Of a stretch of 46,791 nucleotides of DNA, positions 27,964 to 38,932 are shown in pieces (position 1 is the stretch's first letter; every line of letters starts with the position of its first letter). The translations under genes were made by a program, and so were the position numbers. The notes beneath the pieces were generated by a model. The model was not told where the DNA came from and made no database searches. It worked only from the letters and a program-made list of their open reading frames with translations. This stretch comes from Prevotellaceae bacterium (GTDB lineage: Bacteria; Bacteroidota; Bacteroidia; Bacteroidales; UBA932), in assembly GCA_031277925.1 (NCBI GenBank), contig JAITLJ010000144.1:1-46791 (forward strand). Reading direction: 5' to 3'.

Positions 27964-30900
27964 CTATTTATTTCCATATATTTTCCAATATACAACAGGT
28001 AAAATTGTTACAACAAGAATCATTGCGACAAGAGCGCCAAAACAAATTATAACACCCATTGGCGTCCACAGCGAACTGTTGCTTATTATCATCGGAATAA
28101 CGCCGACAGCAGTCGTTGCCGATGTCAGAAATATCGGCAACATACGGCGTTTGCCTGCATCATATATTGCATCGCGCGCCGTAGCATGATGCCGTTTTCG
28201 CAAATTTTCGGCATGTTCAAACATTATTATTGCATTGCGGACAATTATTCCCATCAGGCTGATAATGCCCAGCACACAGGTCAATCCAAATTCCAAATTG
28301 AAAATTAACAATCCTGTTGCAGCGCCCAATAAACACAAAAGGATAGACAATAATGCAGTGGCGGCAAGGCTTATTTTTTTGAAATTGAACAGTAAAAAGA
28401 AAAATATCAAAATTACCGATACCGACAGACTGCTGATAATGGGAGGAACAACCTGTCTGTCGTTTTCGACAACGCCGCCCATACTTACAGTAATGTTGTC
28501 GGGTAAAGTCTGTTTTATTTGGGTTTCTACGATTTTCTTTATTTTTTCTATCATCTTCGATTGACTGTAACCTCTTGCAATATCGGCAATAATGCTTACG
28601 GTACGCATACCGTTGCGGCGTACAATTTGACCTTGCGACCAGGCTGGTTTTATTTCTGCTATTTGTTGCAGTTGAACGGAAACGCCCGGAATTGCGGTTG
28701 ATATGTATTCATCGCCGATGTTGTCAAGTGTTTGCGGCGTTTTTTTATTTGATTTTAACACTACGGCAAGCGGATAGTCGTTTTCCCACATTGTGCCTGC
28801 GGAGATTTCATCATAATTCATCGCAAGGTTTGCTGCGGCAAGCGTTTTACTTACTCCAAGGCGCGCCGATTCGACAGGCTCAAGTTTTACTTCGATTACA
28901 GGAAGCATTTCTTCATAATTTGTATGAAGCCAAACCAAACCTTCGATTTTTTGGAGTTTATGCACAAGCGTATCGGCATACTGTTTTAACATTGGAATTT
29001 CGTCGCCGGCAAGACGCACTTCCACCGGATTTGAAACATTTTGATAGTCGAGTTGCTTAAATTTTACGTACGCATTAGGAAAATAATCGGCATATTTATT
29101 TGTATAATCGTCAAGAATGTCGCGTGTTGCCTGTATTGATGCTGTATTCACTATAAATTGCGCATAATGTTTTGAAGGTAAATTCGGCGTATACGAAGCC
29201 TGAAAGCGCGGTGATGCCATTCCTGTAAAGGCTGTAATTGATTTTATGCGCACGTCAGTCGAAAGAATATTTCTCATGCTGTCTGCAATTTTTTCTGTTG
29301 TCTGTAATGATGAACCTTGCGGAAGGTAAATTTCAACAGCAAACTGGTTGCGGTCGGCAACAGGCATCATGCGAATACTGAAATTCGACATAATCACAAC
29401 AGATATGATTATTGTGCTTATTCCAATAAAGATGGTAACATAAGGAAATTTAAATGTAATATCCAGTGTTTTATTGTATATTCGCTGTACAAGGTTCAGC
29501 GTATTGAAACTTTTCTTTTTTTGATTTTTTTGTCTTGTTCTTAATCCTTTTTTTATTAAAACATATTCTAAAAAAGGAATAAAAATCATTGCAACAATCA
29601 AAGAAGTCATTAATGAAATAGTTAACGTCCACGGGAAATCGCGAAGGAAATCAAGGAACAGCCCTTTCATTATAAACAATAATGGAAAAAATATTGTGCA
29701 AATACACAGCGTTGCAAGTAATATAGAGCCGAAATAGTTTTTTGCGCTTAATATTGCCGCATGCCAGCGCGACATGTTTTTATCAAGGTTTTCAAGATAG
29801 GCATCTACAACAATTATCGAATTGTCAACAATCATTCCCAAAACAACAATCAAAGCGGCAAGCGTAACCGTATTTAGGGGAATGCCTACGACAAACATTA
29901 TTCCGATTGAAATAAATATTCCTGTTGGTATGGAAGTTGCAGCAACTACCGCCGACCTGAAAGGAAACAATATCATCATTACAAGAATTACAACGATTAT
30001 TGAAATAAACAAGTCGCGCACAAACGAATAAACCGAATCGGCAACAATTTTTGGCTGGTCGGCAATTCTTTTTACCGCAACGCTTTCGGGCAATTCTTTT
30101 TGAAATTCGGCAAGCGCTTTGTCAATATCTTTTCCGTAGGCGATAATATTGTTGCCTTCAGTCATTTCCATTGATAAAATTATTGCTGTTTTTCCATTGT
30201 TTGTGATATAACTGTCGGGCGTATCGTATTCGCGTACGATATTTGCAATGTCGCGCAATCGTATCGTATTTCCGTCAGTGTCGCTGTAAATTATCTGGTC
30301 GGCAATTTGTTTTTCGGTAGAAAATGTTTTGGCAAAATGAATTGGAAAATCCTGTCCGTTACAGGTTATTGTTCCGCCGGCTGTCGTAAGTGTTTGTGTA
30401 AATAAATTTGTTGTTAAAAAGTTATATTTTATTCCATAAACAGCCATTTTGTCGCGGTCGAGATAAACATTGATTTTTTCTTTTTGCAATCCGTAGCGGC
30501 GAAGATTTGAAACTGATTCTATTTGTCGCAGTTTTGCTTCGAGTTTATCAAGATATGTTTCGAGTTCGCGATATGTTTTGTCGCTCGATTCAAGCGCAAC
30601 AAGCAATGCAGACGTATCTCCAAAATCGTCGTTGGCAATTACGGCGATAACGCCAGATGGCAGTTGCGATTTAAAGTTTGTCAATCCGTGTTTGATTTTC
30701 GACCAGACTTCATCTTTATTGTTCACATTGTCGTTGAGTTCAACCATGATAAAAACCATGCCGTTTTGCGACATCGAACAGGTTTTGTCTTTTTTTATTT
30801 CTTTGTATGTAAACAAAAATTGTTCAAGCGGTTTTGCCAGCTGTTCTTCAACTTCGGCTGATGTAGCGCCCGGATAAACGCCTGCGATTAAACCCTGTCG

Positions 30901-31038
30901 AATCGTAAATGGAGGAAATTCCTGTTTTGACATTTTTATTAAACCGAAAACGCCCAGCCCGACAAGTAAAACCACTATTAGCAACATTATTTTGCTGTAT
31001 CGCATTGCAATGCCTGTTATATTTCTTTTCATTTTCAA
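27964..31038 (-). CDS. RND-family efflux transporter permease (AcrB/HAE-like)
   Basis: GVYPGATSAEVEEQLAKPLEQ, 12-TM RND layout, VLGMIVDNSIIVVDAYLEN, SLMGIIVRNAIIMFEHAENLRKR. Confidence 0.96.
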   Translation of the reverse strand: MKMKRNITGIAMRYSKIMLLIVVLLVGLGVFGLIKMSKQEFPPFTIRQGLIAGVYPGATSAEVEEQLAKPLEQFLFTYKEIKKDKTCSMSQNGMVFIMVELNDNVNNKDEVWSKIKHGLTNFKSQLPSGVIAVIANDDFGDTSALLVALESSDKTYRELETYLDKLEAKLRQIESVSNLRRYGLQKEKINVYLDRDKMAVYGIKYNFLTTNLFTQTLTTAGGTITCNGQDFPIHFAKTFSTEKQIADQIIYSDTDGNTIRLRDIANIVREYDTPDSYITNNGKTAIILSMEMTEGNNIIAYGKDIDKALAEFQKELPESVAVKRIADQPKIVADSVYSFVRDLFISIIVVILVMMILFPFRSAVVAATSIPTGIFISIGIMFVVGIPLNTVTLAALIVVLGMIVDNSIIVVDAYLENLDKNMSRWHAAILSAKNYFGSILLATLCICTIFFPLLFIMKGLFLDFLRDFPWTLTISLMTSLIVAMIFIPFLEYVLIKKGLRTRQKNQKKKSFNTLNLVQRIYNKTLDITFKFPYVTIFIGISTIIISVVIMSNFSIRMMPVADRNQFAVEIYLPQGSSLQTTEKIADSMRNILSTDVRIKSITAFTGMASPRFQASYTPNLPSKHYAQFIVNTASIQATRDILDDYTNKYADYFPNAYVKFKQLDYQNVSNPVEVRLAGDEIPMLKQYADTLVHKLQKIEGLVWLHTNYEEMLPVIEVKLEPVESARLGVSKTLAAANLAMNYDEISAGTMWENDYPLAVVLKSNKKTPQTLDNIGDEYISTAIPGVSVQLQQIAEIKPAWSQGQIVRRNGMRTVSIIADIARGYSQSKMIEKIKKIVETQIKQTLPDNITVSMGGVVENDRQVVPPIISSLSVSVILIFFFLLFNFKKISLAATALLSILLCLLGAATGLLIFNLEFGLTCVLGIISLMGIIVRNAIIMFEHAENLRKRHHATARDAIYDAGKRRMLPIFLTSATTAVGVIPMIISNSSLWTPMGVIICFGALVAMILVVTILPVVYWKIYGNK

Positions 31039-31279
31039 TCTTTATTTTTTCTTTATCACACAAAATTAATATTTAAATCATAATCAACAGACACATAATA
31101 TGAATTAATAATCAAATGAATAAAAAATACAGGGTTTTATGTTAATATTGATTAAAAACAGTATAAAATGCAGTGAAAATAGTTTTTTCTGTAAATTTTG
31201 GGCGACATTTTTATTCGGCGGTGCGAGATGTCGAAAATTTCATATATATTTGTAAGTTATATTAGAATTAAAAAACTTA

Positions 31280-32242
31280 ATGGCAGATAAATTATTAGTT
31301 GTCGAAGACGTTGATATTGTTAAGTTGTACGGAATAAATAATGTGAACTATAATTTTATTGTTTCGCAGTTTCCTAAACTTAAAATAATTTCGCGTGGAA
31401 AAGAAATTCGTGTTATAGGCGATGATGCCGAGATTGAACGGTTTGAAAACAAATTAAATACCATAATCGAATGCTTGTTGCGTCATGGCACATTGAAAGA
31501 ATCGGTATTGGAAGATATTTTTTTAAGAAATGAGAATTTTGACAGTAATAATGCGCCCGATGTAATTGTTTACGGAAATAACGGACGCATAATTCGCGCA
31601 CGAACCGAAAATCAGCGGAAACTTGTAGAACTTTACAGCGAAAACGATTTGCTTTTTGCGATTGGTCCTGCAGGTTCGGGCAAAACATATACGGCGATTG
31701 CGCTTGCCGTTTGCGCGCTTCGCAACAGAGAAGTTCGCAAAATTATTCTTACTCGACCAGCCGTTGAAGCCGGCGAAAGGCTCGGATTTTTGCCCGGCGA
31801 TTTCAAAGAAAAACTTGATCCCTATCTGCAACCTTTGTACGATGCATTAAACGATATGATACCACAGCGCAAACTTCAAACATATATTGAAGATGGAACG
31901 GTGCAAATTGTTCCGCTTGCCTATATGCGCGGACGAACGCTGGATAATGCTTTTGTAATACTTGATGAAGCGCAGAATACAACGCTGAATCAAATAAAAA
32001 TGTTTCTTACGCGAATGGGTTGCAATGCAAAATTTATTGTAACCGGCGACATTACACAAATTGATTTGCCTTACAAAAACGATTCGGGATTATTAAAAAT
32101 TCGTAAAATACTTGCAGATGTGAAAAATATAGGCTTTATTGATTTTGATAATCGCGATATAATAAGACATCCACTGGTAAAAACAATTATTAATGCATTT
32201 GAAAAAAACGAAGAAAATAACATAAAACAAAATAAAGAATGA
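31280..32242 (+). CDS. phoH: PhoH-family ATPase
   Basis: [62 protein letters not shown]. Confidence 0.96.
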   Translation: MADKLLVVEDVDIVKLYGINNVNYNFIVSQFPKLKIISRGKEIRVIGDDAEIERFENKLNTIIECLLRHGTLKESVLEDIFLRNENFDSNNAPDVIVYGNNGRIIRARTENQRKLVELYSENDLLFAIGPAGSGKTYTAIALAVCALRNREVRKIILTRPAVEAGERLGFLPGDFKEKLDPYLQPLYDALNDMIPQRKLQTYIEDGTVQIVPLAYMRGRTLDNAFVILDEAQNTTLNQIKMFLTRMGCNAKFIVTGDITQIDLPYKNDSGLLKIRKILADVKNIGFIDFDNRDIIRHPLVKTIINAFEKNEENNIKQNKE

Positions 32243-33195
32243 AAGCAATTGTAAAAACAGAATTTAATTTTGCAAAACAAACACAAAAATACACAGGCAA
32301 AGTTCGAGATGTATATACCATTGCCAATGATATTTTGGTGATGATTGTTACCGACAGAATTTCGGCATTTGACGTTGTGCTTCCCAAAGGAATTCCTTAT
32401 AAAGGACAAGTATTGAACCAAATAGCATCAAAATTTTTGGACGCAACGTCTGATATTGTTCCAAACTGGAAAATAGCATCACCCGATCCCGTTGTAACTG
32501 TTGGATATAAATGCGTTCCGTTTCCTGTAGAAATGATAGTTCGCCAATATCTTACAGGAAGCGCATGGAGAGCGTACAAATCAGGTATTCGTGAAATTTG
32601 CGGAGTAAAAATTCCCGATGAAATGCGCGAAAATCAAAGGTTCGAAACGCCGATAATAACACCTACAACCAAAGCGGAACTCGGAACGCACGACGAAGAT
32701 ATTTCGCGTGAAGAAATTATCGCAAAAGGATTGATTTCGGAAAAAGATTATCTGCAACTCGAAAAATTTTCACTCGCTTTGTTCGAATGTGGCTGCGAAA
32801 TGGCAAAAAAACAGGGTTTGATACTTGTTGATACAAAATATGAATTTGGAAAACGCAACGATGAAATTTACCTGATAGATGAAATTCATACGCCCGATTC
32901 GTCTCGATATTTTTATGCCGACAGTTATGATGAAAATTTCAAAAACAATTTGCCTCAACGTCAACTGTCAAAAGAATTTGTGCGCGAATGGCTGATGGAA
33001 AACAATTTTCAAGGCAAGCAGGGACAGAAAATACCGGAAATGACCGCCGAAATTGTTGAAAATATAAGCAATAGATATATAGAACTTTACGAAAAAATTA
33101 CGGGCGAAAAATTCAAACAAACCGAATACGCCGACGACATTTACATTCGTATAGAAGAAAATGTAAAAAACATGCTGGCGCGCCTTGTTTTTTAA
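32239..33195 (+). CDS. purC: Phosphoribosylaminoimidazolesuccinocarboxamide synthase
   Basis: [44 protein letters not shown]; 4-bp ATGA overlap with phoH. Confidence 0.96.
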   Translation: MKAIVKTEFNFAKQTQKYTGKVRDVYTIANDILVMIVTDRISAFDVVLPKGIPYKGQVLNQIASKFLDATSDIVPNWKIASPDPVVTVGYKCVPFPVEMIVRQYLTGSAWRAYKSGIREICGVKIPDEMRENQRFETPIITPTTKAELGTHDEDISREEIIAKGLISEKDYLQLEKFSLALFECGCEMAKKQGLILVDTKYEFGKRNDEIYLIDEIHTPDSSRYFYADSYDENFKNNLPQRQLSKEFVREWLMENNFQGKQGQKIPEMTAEIVENISNRYIELYEKITGEKFKQTEYADDIYIRIEENVKNMLARLVF

Positions 33196-33235
33196 TATAT
33201 AATTTTTAATTTTGTTAAAAGCAAACATAAAGGAA

Positions 33236-34927
33236 ATGAAAACATTAAAACATATTTTTGCAACAGTATTGTTATTGCTTGTTTTTTCGGTTTTTGCACA
33301 GATTGATATAAAAAAATCGACTGAAAAAATACGCATTGGCGATAAAATTTATTATGTTCATCACGTCAAATATGGTGAAACAATTTATTCGCTTTGCAAA
33401 GTGTATAATGTTTCGCAGGAAGAACTTATAGAAGCCAATCCGCAATTAGCGCAAGGTTTGAAAGCCGAACAAAGAATAAAAATTCCAGATAAGACCGAAT
33501 CGAAAACCGAAACAGAAACAACTCCGATTGCCGAAAAACAGGAAAACGAACAAAAAACCGAAACGCTACAAACAAACAATAATGCAAATTCGGCTATAAA
33601 ACATAAGGTCAAAAGCGGAGATAAACTTGTTGAAATAGCAAAAAAATATAATTGCACGGTTGAAGATATTTTAAAATATAATCCTTTTTTAGATAAAAAT
33701 TCAAAATTAAGGAAGGGACAGTATCTTACCGTTTATCCCGATCGAAATGAATTGCCGCAAACCGAAACTGTTGCTGAAAAAACAACAGAAAAAGATACTG
33801 TTATTGTAGAAATTGACGAAATCGTTATTGATGCCGACTGCAACGAAAATTTATATTCGGGCGATGCGCTTAACATCTTGTTAATGTTGCCGATAAAAGC
33901 AAACGCGATAAATAAAATATTGGAAAAAAATCAACATAACAATTATGATTTTATTGAATTTTACGAAGGTTTTCTTTTGTCGGTCGATTCGTTAAGCCGT
34001 AAAAATATTTCAATAAATCTTACAACTTTTGATGTGTATGACAAACAAACATTAACTGCAGCGTTAAATTCGGCGGCTTTCAGCGAAGCGCAGCTGATAA
34101 TAAGTCATATACCGAAAGAATTGACAAATGACTTTGTACAAATTGCAGCCGAAAGCAAAATACCTGTCGTTTCAGCCTTTTCGTCAGAAACAGAAAATAT
34201 TGCAGGAAAAAACAAATATTTTATTCAAGCGCTTGCTCCCCTGTCGATTCAAGTCGAAAAACTGAATAAAATACTGTGCAGTGTCGAAAAAAATGTTGTT
34301 GTTGTTTATGAAAACATAATTGATACTGCTAATTTCAATAATTTTATTCAAACGCTTGAAAATTGCGGGAAAACTGTGAAAAAATATCATTATCGCATGC
34401 GTGGAAGCCTGAACGAAAATTTGCAGACAGAACTTGACAGCATATCCAAAAATAATGTATTTGTACTGTCGAACAACAGGGTTTTTATAACAGATGTTTT
34501 GTCAAAATTAAATACGCTTTCGATAAAGCTAAAATATGATATAACTGTTTATGGATCACCGCAATGGCAAACTTTTGAAGCAACTTTGAATTTCGACCAT
34601 ATTCACAATTTGAACTTGTCAATATTGCAAACATTTTTTGTGGATTACAACCGCGCTGAAGTAAAAAATTTCATAAACAAATACAGATATTATTACAAAG
34701 GCGACCCATCTCGTTTTGCGTTTCACGGCTACGATTTGGGAATTTATTTTATTGACCGAATGGCTAAATACGGCGCAAATTTTATGCAATGCATAATCAA
34801 CGACGAAGCATCAACGCTTTTACAGACACGATTCAAATTTGCCAAAATCGAGCCTCAAGGCGGTTTGGTAAATAACGAAGCGCTGTTGCTGCGATATACA
34901 AAAGACCTGAATATAATTGTAGAATAA
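33236..34927 (+). CDS. LysM-domain protein with PBP1/ABC substrate-binding-like domain
   Basis: Two LysM repeats (VKYGETIYSLCKVYNVSQEELIEANPQL; VKSGDKLVEIAKKYNCTVEDILKYNPFL) plus periplasmic-binding-like C-terminal part. Confidence 0.88.
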   Translation: MKTLKHIFATVLLLLVFSVFAQIDIKKSTEKIRIGDKIYYVHHVKYGETIYSLCKVYNVSQEELIEANPQLAQGLKAEQRIKIPDKTESKTETETTPIAEKQENEQKTETLQTNNNANSAIKHKVKSGDKLVEIAKKYNCTVEDILKYNPFLDKNSKLRKGQYLTVYPDRNELPQTETVAEKTTEKDTVIVEIDEIVIDADCNENLYSGDALNILLMLPIKANAINKILEKNQHNNYDFIEFYEGFLLSVDSLSRKNISINLTTFDVYDKQTLTAALNSAAFSEAQLIISHIPKELTNDFVQIAAESKIPVVSAFSSETENIAGKNKYFIQALAPLSIQVEKLNKILCSVEKNVVVVYENIIDTANFNNFIQTLENCGKTVKKYHYRMRGSLNENLQTELDSISKNNVFVLSNNRVFITDVLSKLNTLSIKLKYDITVYGSPQWQTFEATLNFDHIHNLNLSILQTFFVDYNRAEVKNFINKYRYYYKGDPSRFAFHGYDLGIYFIDRMAKYGANFMQCIINDEASTLLQTRFKFAKIEPQGGLVNNEALLLRYTKDLNIIVE

Positions 34928-34966
34928 AGCAAAAATGACTGTTGATACTTTGTTGTATAAAAATAA

Positions 34967-36274
34967 ATGACTTATTACGAAACCATAAATTATCTTTTCA
35001 ACTGTTTGCCGATGTTTCACCGTATTGGCGCTGCGGCTTATAAGGCAAGTTTGGATACAACGTTAAAATTAGACGAAATAGTTAATCATCCGCACACACA
35101 ATTCAAATCCATTCATGTTGCAGGAACGAACGGCAAAGGTTCTGTTTCGCACATTATTGCTTCGATTTTACAAAGCGCCGATTACAAAGTTGGACTTTAT
35201 ACATCGCCTCATTTAACCGATTTTCGCGAACGGATAAAAATCAATGGAAGCAAAATTCCCAAAAGCGAAGTTGTGCATTTTGTCGAAAAATATAAATCTG
35301 TTTTTGACGAACTTCATCCATCATTTTTTGAGATGACGCTGGCTTTGGCGTTTGATTATTTTGCACGTCAAAAAGTTGATGTTGCCGTTGTTGAAGTCGG
35401 GCTTGGCGGACGATTGGATTCTACAAATATTATCTCGCCGCTGCTAAGCATAATAACAAACACAGGCTTCGACCACACTGAATTTTTAGGAAATACAATT
35501 ACGTCAATTGCGAGCGAAAAAGCGGGAATCATCAAACCTCAAACACCTGTTGTTGTTGGCGAATGGGATGACGAATCGGCAGCTGTATTTTTGGAAAAAG
35601 CAATATGCGAAAACGCAGAAATTATTTTTGCATCACAATGCGCAAAAGTTGATGAAATAAAGCAATACGAAACATATCAGGAATTTGAAATATCAGTTTC
35701 GGATTGTAACTTTATGGCTTTTGACAATAAAAAAATAAAACTTGACCTGCTTGGAAATTATCAGCAAAAAAATATAATAACAGCGCTTGCCGCGATAGCA
35801 GCATTGCAAAAACACAGTCTTTTGAAAATAAATAATGAAGCAATATTTACAGGCTTTGCAAATACAGCAAAGCAAACGGGCTTACGCGGTCGCTGGCAAA
35901 TTCTTGCTCAAAATCCGCTTACAATTTGCGACACAGGACACAATGCTCACGGTCTTAATTTGAGTATGGCTCAATTGAAATCCACGAAGCGCAACAAACT
36001 GTTTTTTATTTTTGGAATCGCAGACGACAAGGATTTGGATTCTATTTTGCCCTTTTTGCCGCAGGATGCATTTTATATTTTTACTAGTGCAAATATTCCG
36101 CGCGCCATGCCTGCTAACTGTCTGGCACAACGATGTTTTGCCGCAAATTTGCAGGGAAAAACAATTTCAAATGTGCAGGATGCATTGTTTTATGCTCAAA
36201 AATCAGCGCAAAAAGACGATGTAATTTTTATCGGAGGCAGTACTTATGTAGTTGCCGAAATTATAGATATTTAA
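34967..36274 (+). CDS. folC: Bifunctional folylpolyglutamate/dihydrofolate synthase
   Basis: HVAGTNGKGSVSHIIASILQSADYKVGLYTSPHLTDFRERI, VEVGLGGRLDSTNI. Confidence 0.95.
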   Translation: MTYYETINYLFNCLPMFHRIGAAAYKASLDTTLKLDEIVNHPHTQFKSIHVAGTNGKGSVSHIIASILQSADYKVGLYTSPHLTDFRERIKINGSKIPKSEVVHFVEKYKSVFDELHPSFFEMTLALAFDYFARQKVDVAVVEVGLGGRLDSTNIISPLLSIITNTGFDHTEFLGNTITSIASEKAGIIKPQTPVVVGEWDDESAAVFLEKAICENAEIIFASQCAKVDEIKQYETYQEFEISVSDCNFMAFDNKKIKLDLLGNYQQKNIITALAAIAALQKHSLLKINNEAIFTGFANTAKQTGLRGRWQILAQNPLTICDTGHNAHGLNLSMAQLKSTKRNKLFFIFGIADDKDLDSILPFLPQDAFYIFTSANIPRAMPANCLAQRCFAANLQGKTISNVQDALFYAQKSAQKDDVIFIGGSTYVVAEIIDI

Positions 36275-36354
36275 TACAATCTTGACACCGGCGGAAGCAA
36301 TTTACTGTCCTGTATTAACTTCGAATCTTTTATGCTGACAAGAAAACTATCCCT

Positions 36355-36445
36355 GCGAAACATCTTTTTTTTCTGTTAATTTGCATCAAGACAAAAGAAG
36401 ATAAACGAAAAACGTTTTTCAAATTTTGCCGATTTTTTGCATGGA
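36355..36445 (-). repeat. Copy of the repeat-end motif seen at 34-104 and 26942-27020
   Basis: Reverse complement AAAATCGGCAAAAT...TTTATCTTCTTTTGTCTTGATGCAAATTAACAGAAA. Confidence 0.7.
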
Positions 36446-36666
36446 TCAATATAAAAAACACGGTTTTTTATTCGATAATTTACGCTTATAACTTATTATT
36501 TTCGTTAACGGTGGTTTTGTGTATTAAGGTTATCTGCACACGAACAAAATGAATGGCAAGCCAAAAAACAGGAATTTGCAGAAGAAGAATGTCAAAAAAT
36601 CTGTTAATTTTGCGGATATTAATAAAATCTTTAAGTTTAATTGATTGATGTTCTTATTAAAATGTG

Positions 36667-36675
36667 TAAATTTGC
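36667..36675 (+). promoter_or_regulatory. -7 box TAaaTTTGC upstream of dut
   Basis: Bacteroidetes TAnnTTTG motif, 25 nt before ATG 36692. Confidence 0.6.
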
Positions 36676-36691
36676 ACGAAATTTTAAACGG

Positions 36692-37126
36692 ATGAAAATA
36701 AAAATTGTAAATAAATCGGCATTTGATCTTCCTCAATATGCAACTTCGCAGTCGGCTGGGCTTGACTTGCGTGCAAATATAAATAATCCTGTAATTCTAA
36801 AACCCTTGGAGCGAAAACTTGTTCCTACAGGTTTGTTTATTGAACTTCCCGATGGTTACGAAGCCCAAGTTCGTCCGCGCAGCGGTTTGGCAATCAAGCA
36901 CGGAATATCATTGGTAAATACGCCGGGAACAATCGACCCTGATTATCGCGGTGAAATACGAGTGATACTTATAAATTTATCGAACGATGATTTTATTTTA
37001 AATCCCGGAGAACGCATAGCGCAAATGATTATTTGTAAATTTGAACGAATTGAGTGGGAAAATGTTGTCGATTTGTCAGTATCGGAGCGTGGCGATGGCG
37101 GATTTGGCTCGACAGGCACTAAATAG
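36692..37126 (+). CDS. dut: dUTP diphosphatase
   Basis: SAGLDLRANI, PRSGLAIKHGISLVNTPGTIDPDYRGEI, RGDGGFGSTG. Confidence 0.97.
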   Translation: MKIKIVNKSAFDLPQYATSQSAGLDLRANINNPVILKPLERKLVPTGLFIELPDGYEAQVRPRSGLAIKHGISLVNTPGTIDPDYRGEIRVILINLSNDDFILNPGERIAQMIICKFERIEWENVVDLSVSERGDGGFGSTGTK

Positions 37127-37159
37127 ATGAAAAGTTTATATTAAAAAATTAAATAAAAA

Positions 37160-38932
37160 TTGATAAAAATATTACAAAATATAACTAAAAAGCCCAGATT
37201 GACAGTTGTTTTTTCTGTTAAAATGATAATTGTTGCCTTATTGTTTTTGAGTTGCTCATCATTGCGCACTAACACATCAAAAACATGGAGTTTTCCTGTT
37301 GATGTTGAACGCGAATATTATTTGATTGATGCTGTGCGAAAATATTATCAAGGCGATATATTGGCAGCACATCGATTTTTGCTTAAATCAATTTCCATCG
37401 ATCCCAATTGTTCTGCCTGTTACTATTTACTTTCTAATGTGTTACTTAAAGAAGGTTATGTAAAAGAAGCCTTAACAGCAGGAAAAATGGCATTCTTTTT
37501 AGATTCTGCCAATTTTTGGTATGGCAAACATTTGGCTCAGGTAAGCGATATTGCTGGCGATGCGAATTTGGCAATGAAAACATATAAATATCTTGCAAAT
37601 TTTAAAAACAGCGATGAAGATATTTTTTACAGTCTGGGCATGTTGTATTATCGTCAAAAACAATTTGATGAAGCATTAATGCTCTATGATTCGCTGCAAA
37701 AAAAATCAGGCTTTAACGAAAAAATATTATTTGCCAAACAACAGATTTATTATGCAACTAACAATAATTCAGCAGCATTAGTAGAGGCATTAAGATATTT
37801 TGAAAGCAATACGGAAAATCCCCAGGCAAATCTTTTACTTGCCGAAGTTTTTGGACGCAGTGGAAATGATTCGCTTGCATTTCAATATTTGGAACGTTCG
37901 CACGAACTTGATGAAACTTATGCAGCGCCTTTATTTGCTCTGGCTGAGATATATCAAAAAAAGTATGAATATGATAAATTTTTTGACATTATTCATAAAA
38001 TTGCAATTAATAAATCTGTTCCTCTTTCCGATAAAATTGAATATTTTATTCCCGTGCTTCAATTTTGGCAGCAAATTCATTATCGCGATGCAATAGAAAA
38101 AATGTTTAGCCTGCTTGCTGAAAATTATGCTGACGATTGGGCTTTTAAACAGTTTTATTCCTCGTTTCTTGTTCAAACCGAACGGCAGGCGCAAGCCATG
38201 AATATTATAGAAAGCGAATTGCAGCAAAATAAACAGAACAGTTCTGCGTGGAAAATGAAAATTGCTTTGCTGTATTATAATAAAGATTTGGAAAATATTT
38301 TATCGGTAATAGATACAGCGATTGTTTATTCGCACGAAAAACATGATTTTTTATTGCAAAAGGCTTCAACATTGTACGAGTTGAAACGTTATGCGGAAGC
38401 GATTACGCTTATCGAAACAGCATTAACGACAAGCCGAAATATGCAAAATCGCAAGGAAATCTTAGCCTTTCTTGGCGATTTGTATCATGCTGTCGGAAAT
38501 AAACGAGCGGCGTACAAAAGCTACGAAAAAGTTTTGGAAATTGATACGGCAAATCTTGGAGTGCTTAATAATTATGCATATTATTTAAGTGAAGACAATA
38601 AAAATTTGGAACGCGCCCTTGAAATGTCAAAAAAAACAATTAATGCCGAGCCTGAAAATGCAACTTTTCTTGATACTTATGCCTGGATTCTGCATAAACT
38701 CGGACGCAACAATGAAGCGCAACCGATTTTTCGCAAGGCAATGACACTTGGCGGCAGAGAAAGCGCTGTCATTTTAGATCATTATGGCGATGTTCTTTTT
38801 GAATTGAAAGAATATAATACTGCGATACTTTACTGGGAAGATTCTCTTTCGAAAAAAGATGCGGTAAATGCAGATAAAATTCGTGTGAAAATTGAAAAAT
38901 GTAAGAAAATAAAAAATAGAATAAAAAAATGA
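37160..38932 (+). CDS. TPR-repeat lipoprotein
   Basis: LLFLSCSS lipobox-like N-terminus, multiple TPR units (e.g. NNYAYYLSEDNKNLERALEMSKKTINAEPENATFLDTYAWILHKLGRNNEA). Confidence 0.88.
   Translation: MIKILQNITKKPRLTVVFSVKMIIVALLFLSCSSLRTNTSKTWSFPVDVEREYYLIDAVRKYYQGDILAAHRFLLKSISIDPNCSACYYLLSNVLLKEGYVKEALTAGKMAFFLDSANFWYGKHLAQVSDIAGDANLAMKTYKYLANFKNSDEDIFYSLGMLYYRQKQFDEALMLYDSLQKKSGFNEKILFAKQQIYYATNNNSAALVEALRYFESNTENPQANLLLAEVFGRSGNDSLAFQYLERSHELDETYAAPLFALAEIYQKKYEYDKFFDIIHKIAINKSVPLSDKIEYFIPVLQFWQQIHYRDAIEKMFSLLAENYADDWAFKQFYSSFLVQTERQAQAMNIIESELQQNKQNSSAWKMKIALLYYNKDLENILSVIDTAIVYSHEKHDFLLQKASTLYELKRYAEAITLIETALTTSRNMQNRKEILAFLGDLYHAVGNKRAAYKSYEKVLEIDTANLGVLNNYAYYLSEDNKNLERALEMSKKTINAEPENATFLDTYAWILHKLGRNNEAQPIFRKAMTLGGRESAVILDHYGDVLFELKEYNTAILYWEDSLSKKDAVNADKIRVKIEKCKKIKNRIKK

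Noticed and set aside
31203-31233. CGACAT...ATGTCG inverted repeat upstream of phoH as an operator
   Set aside because: Only 6-bp arms with a 19-bp spacer; could be chance and no regulator is adjacent.
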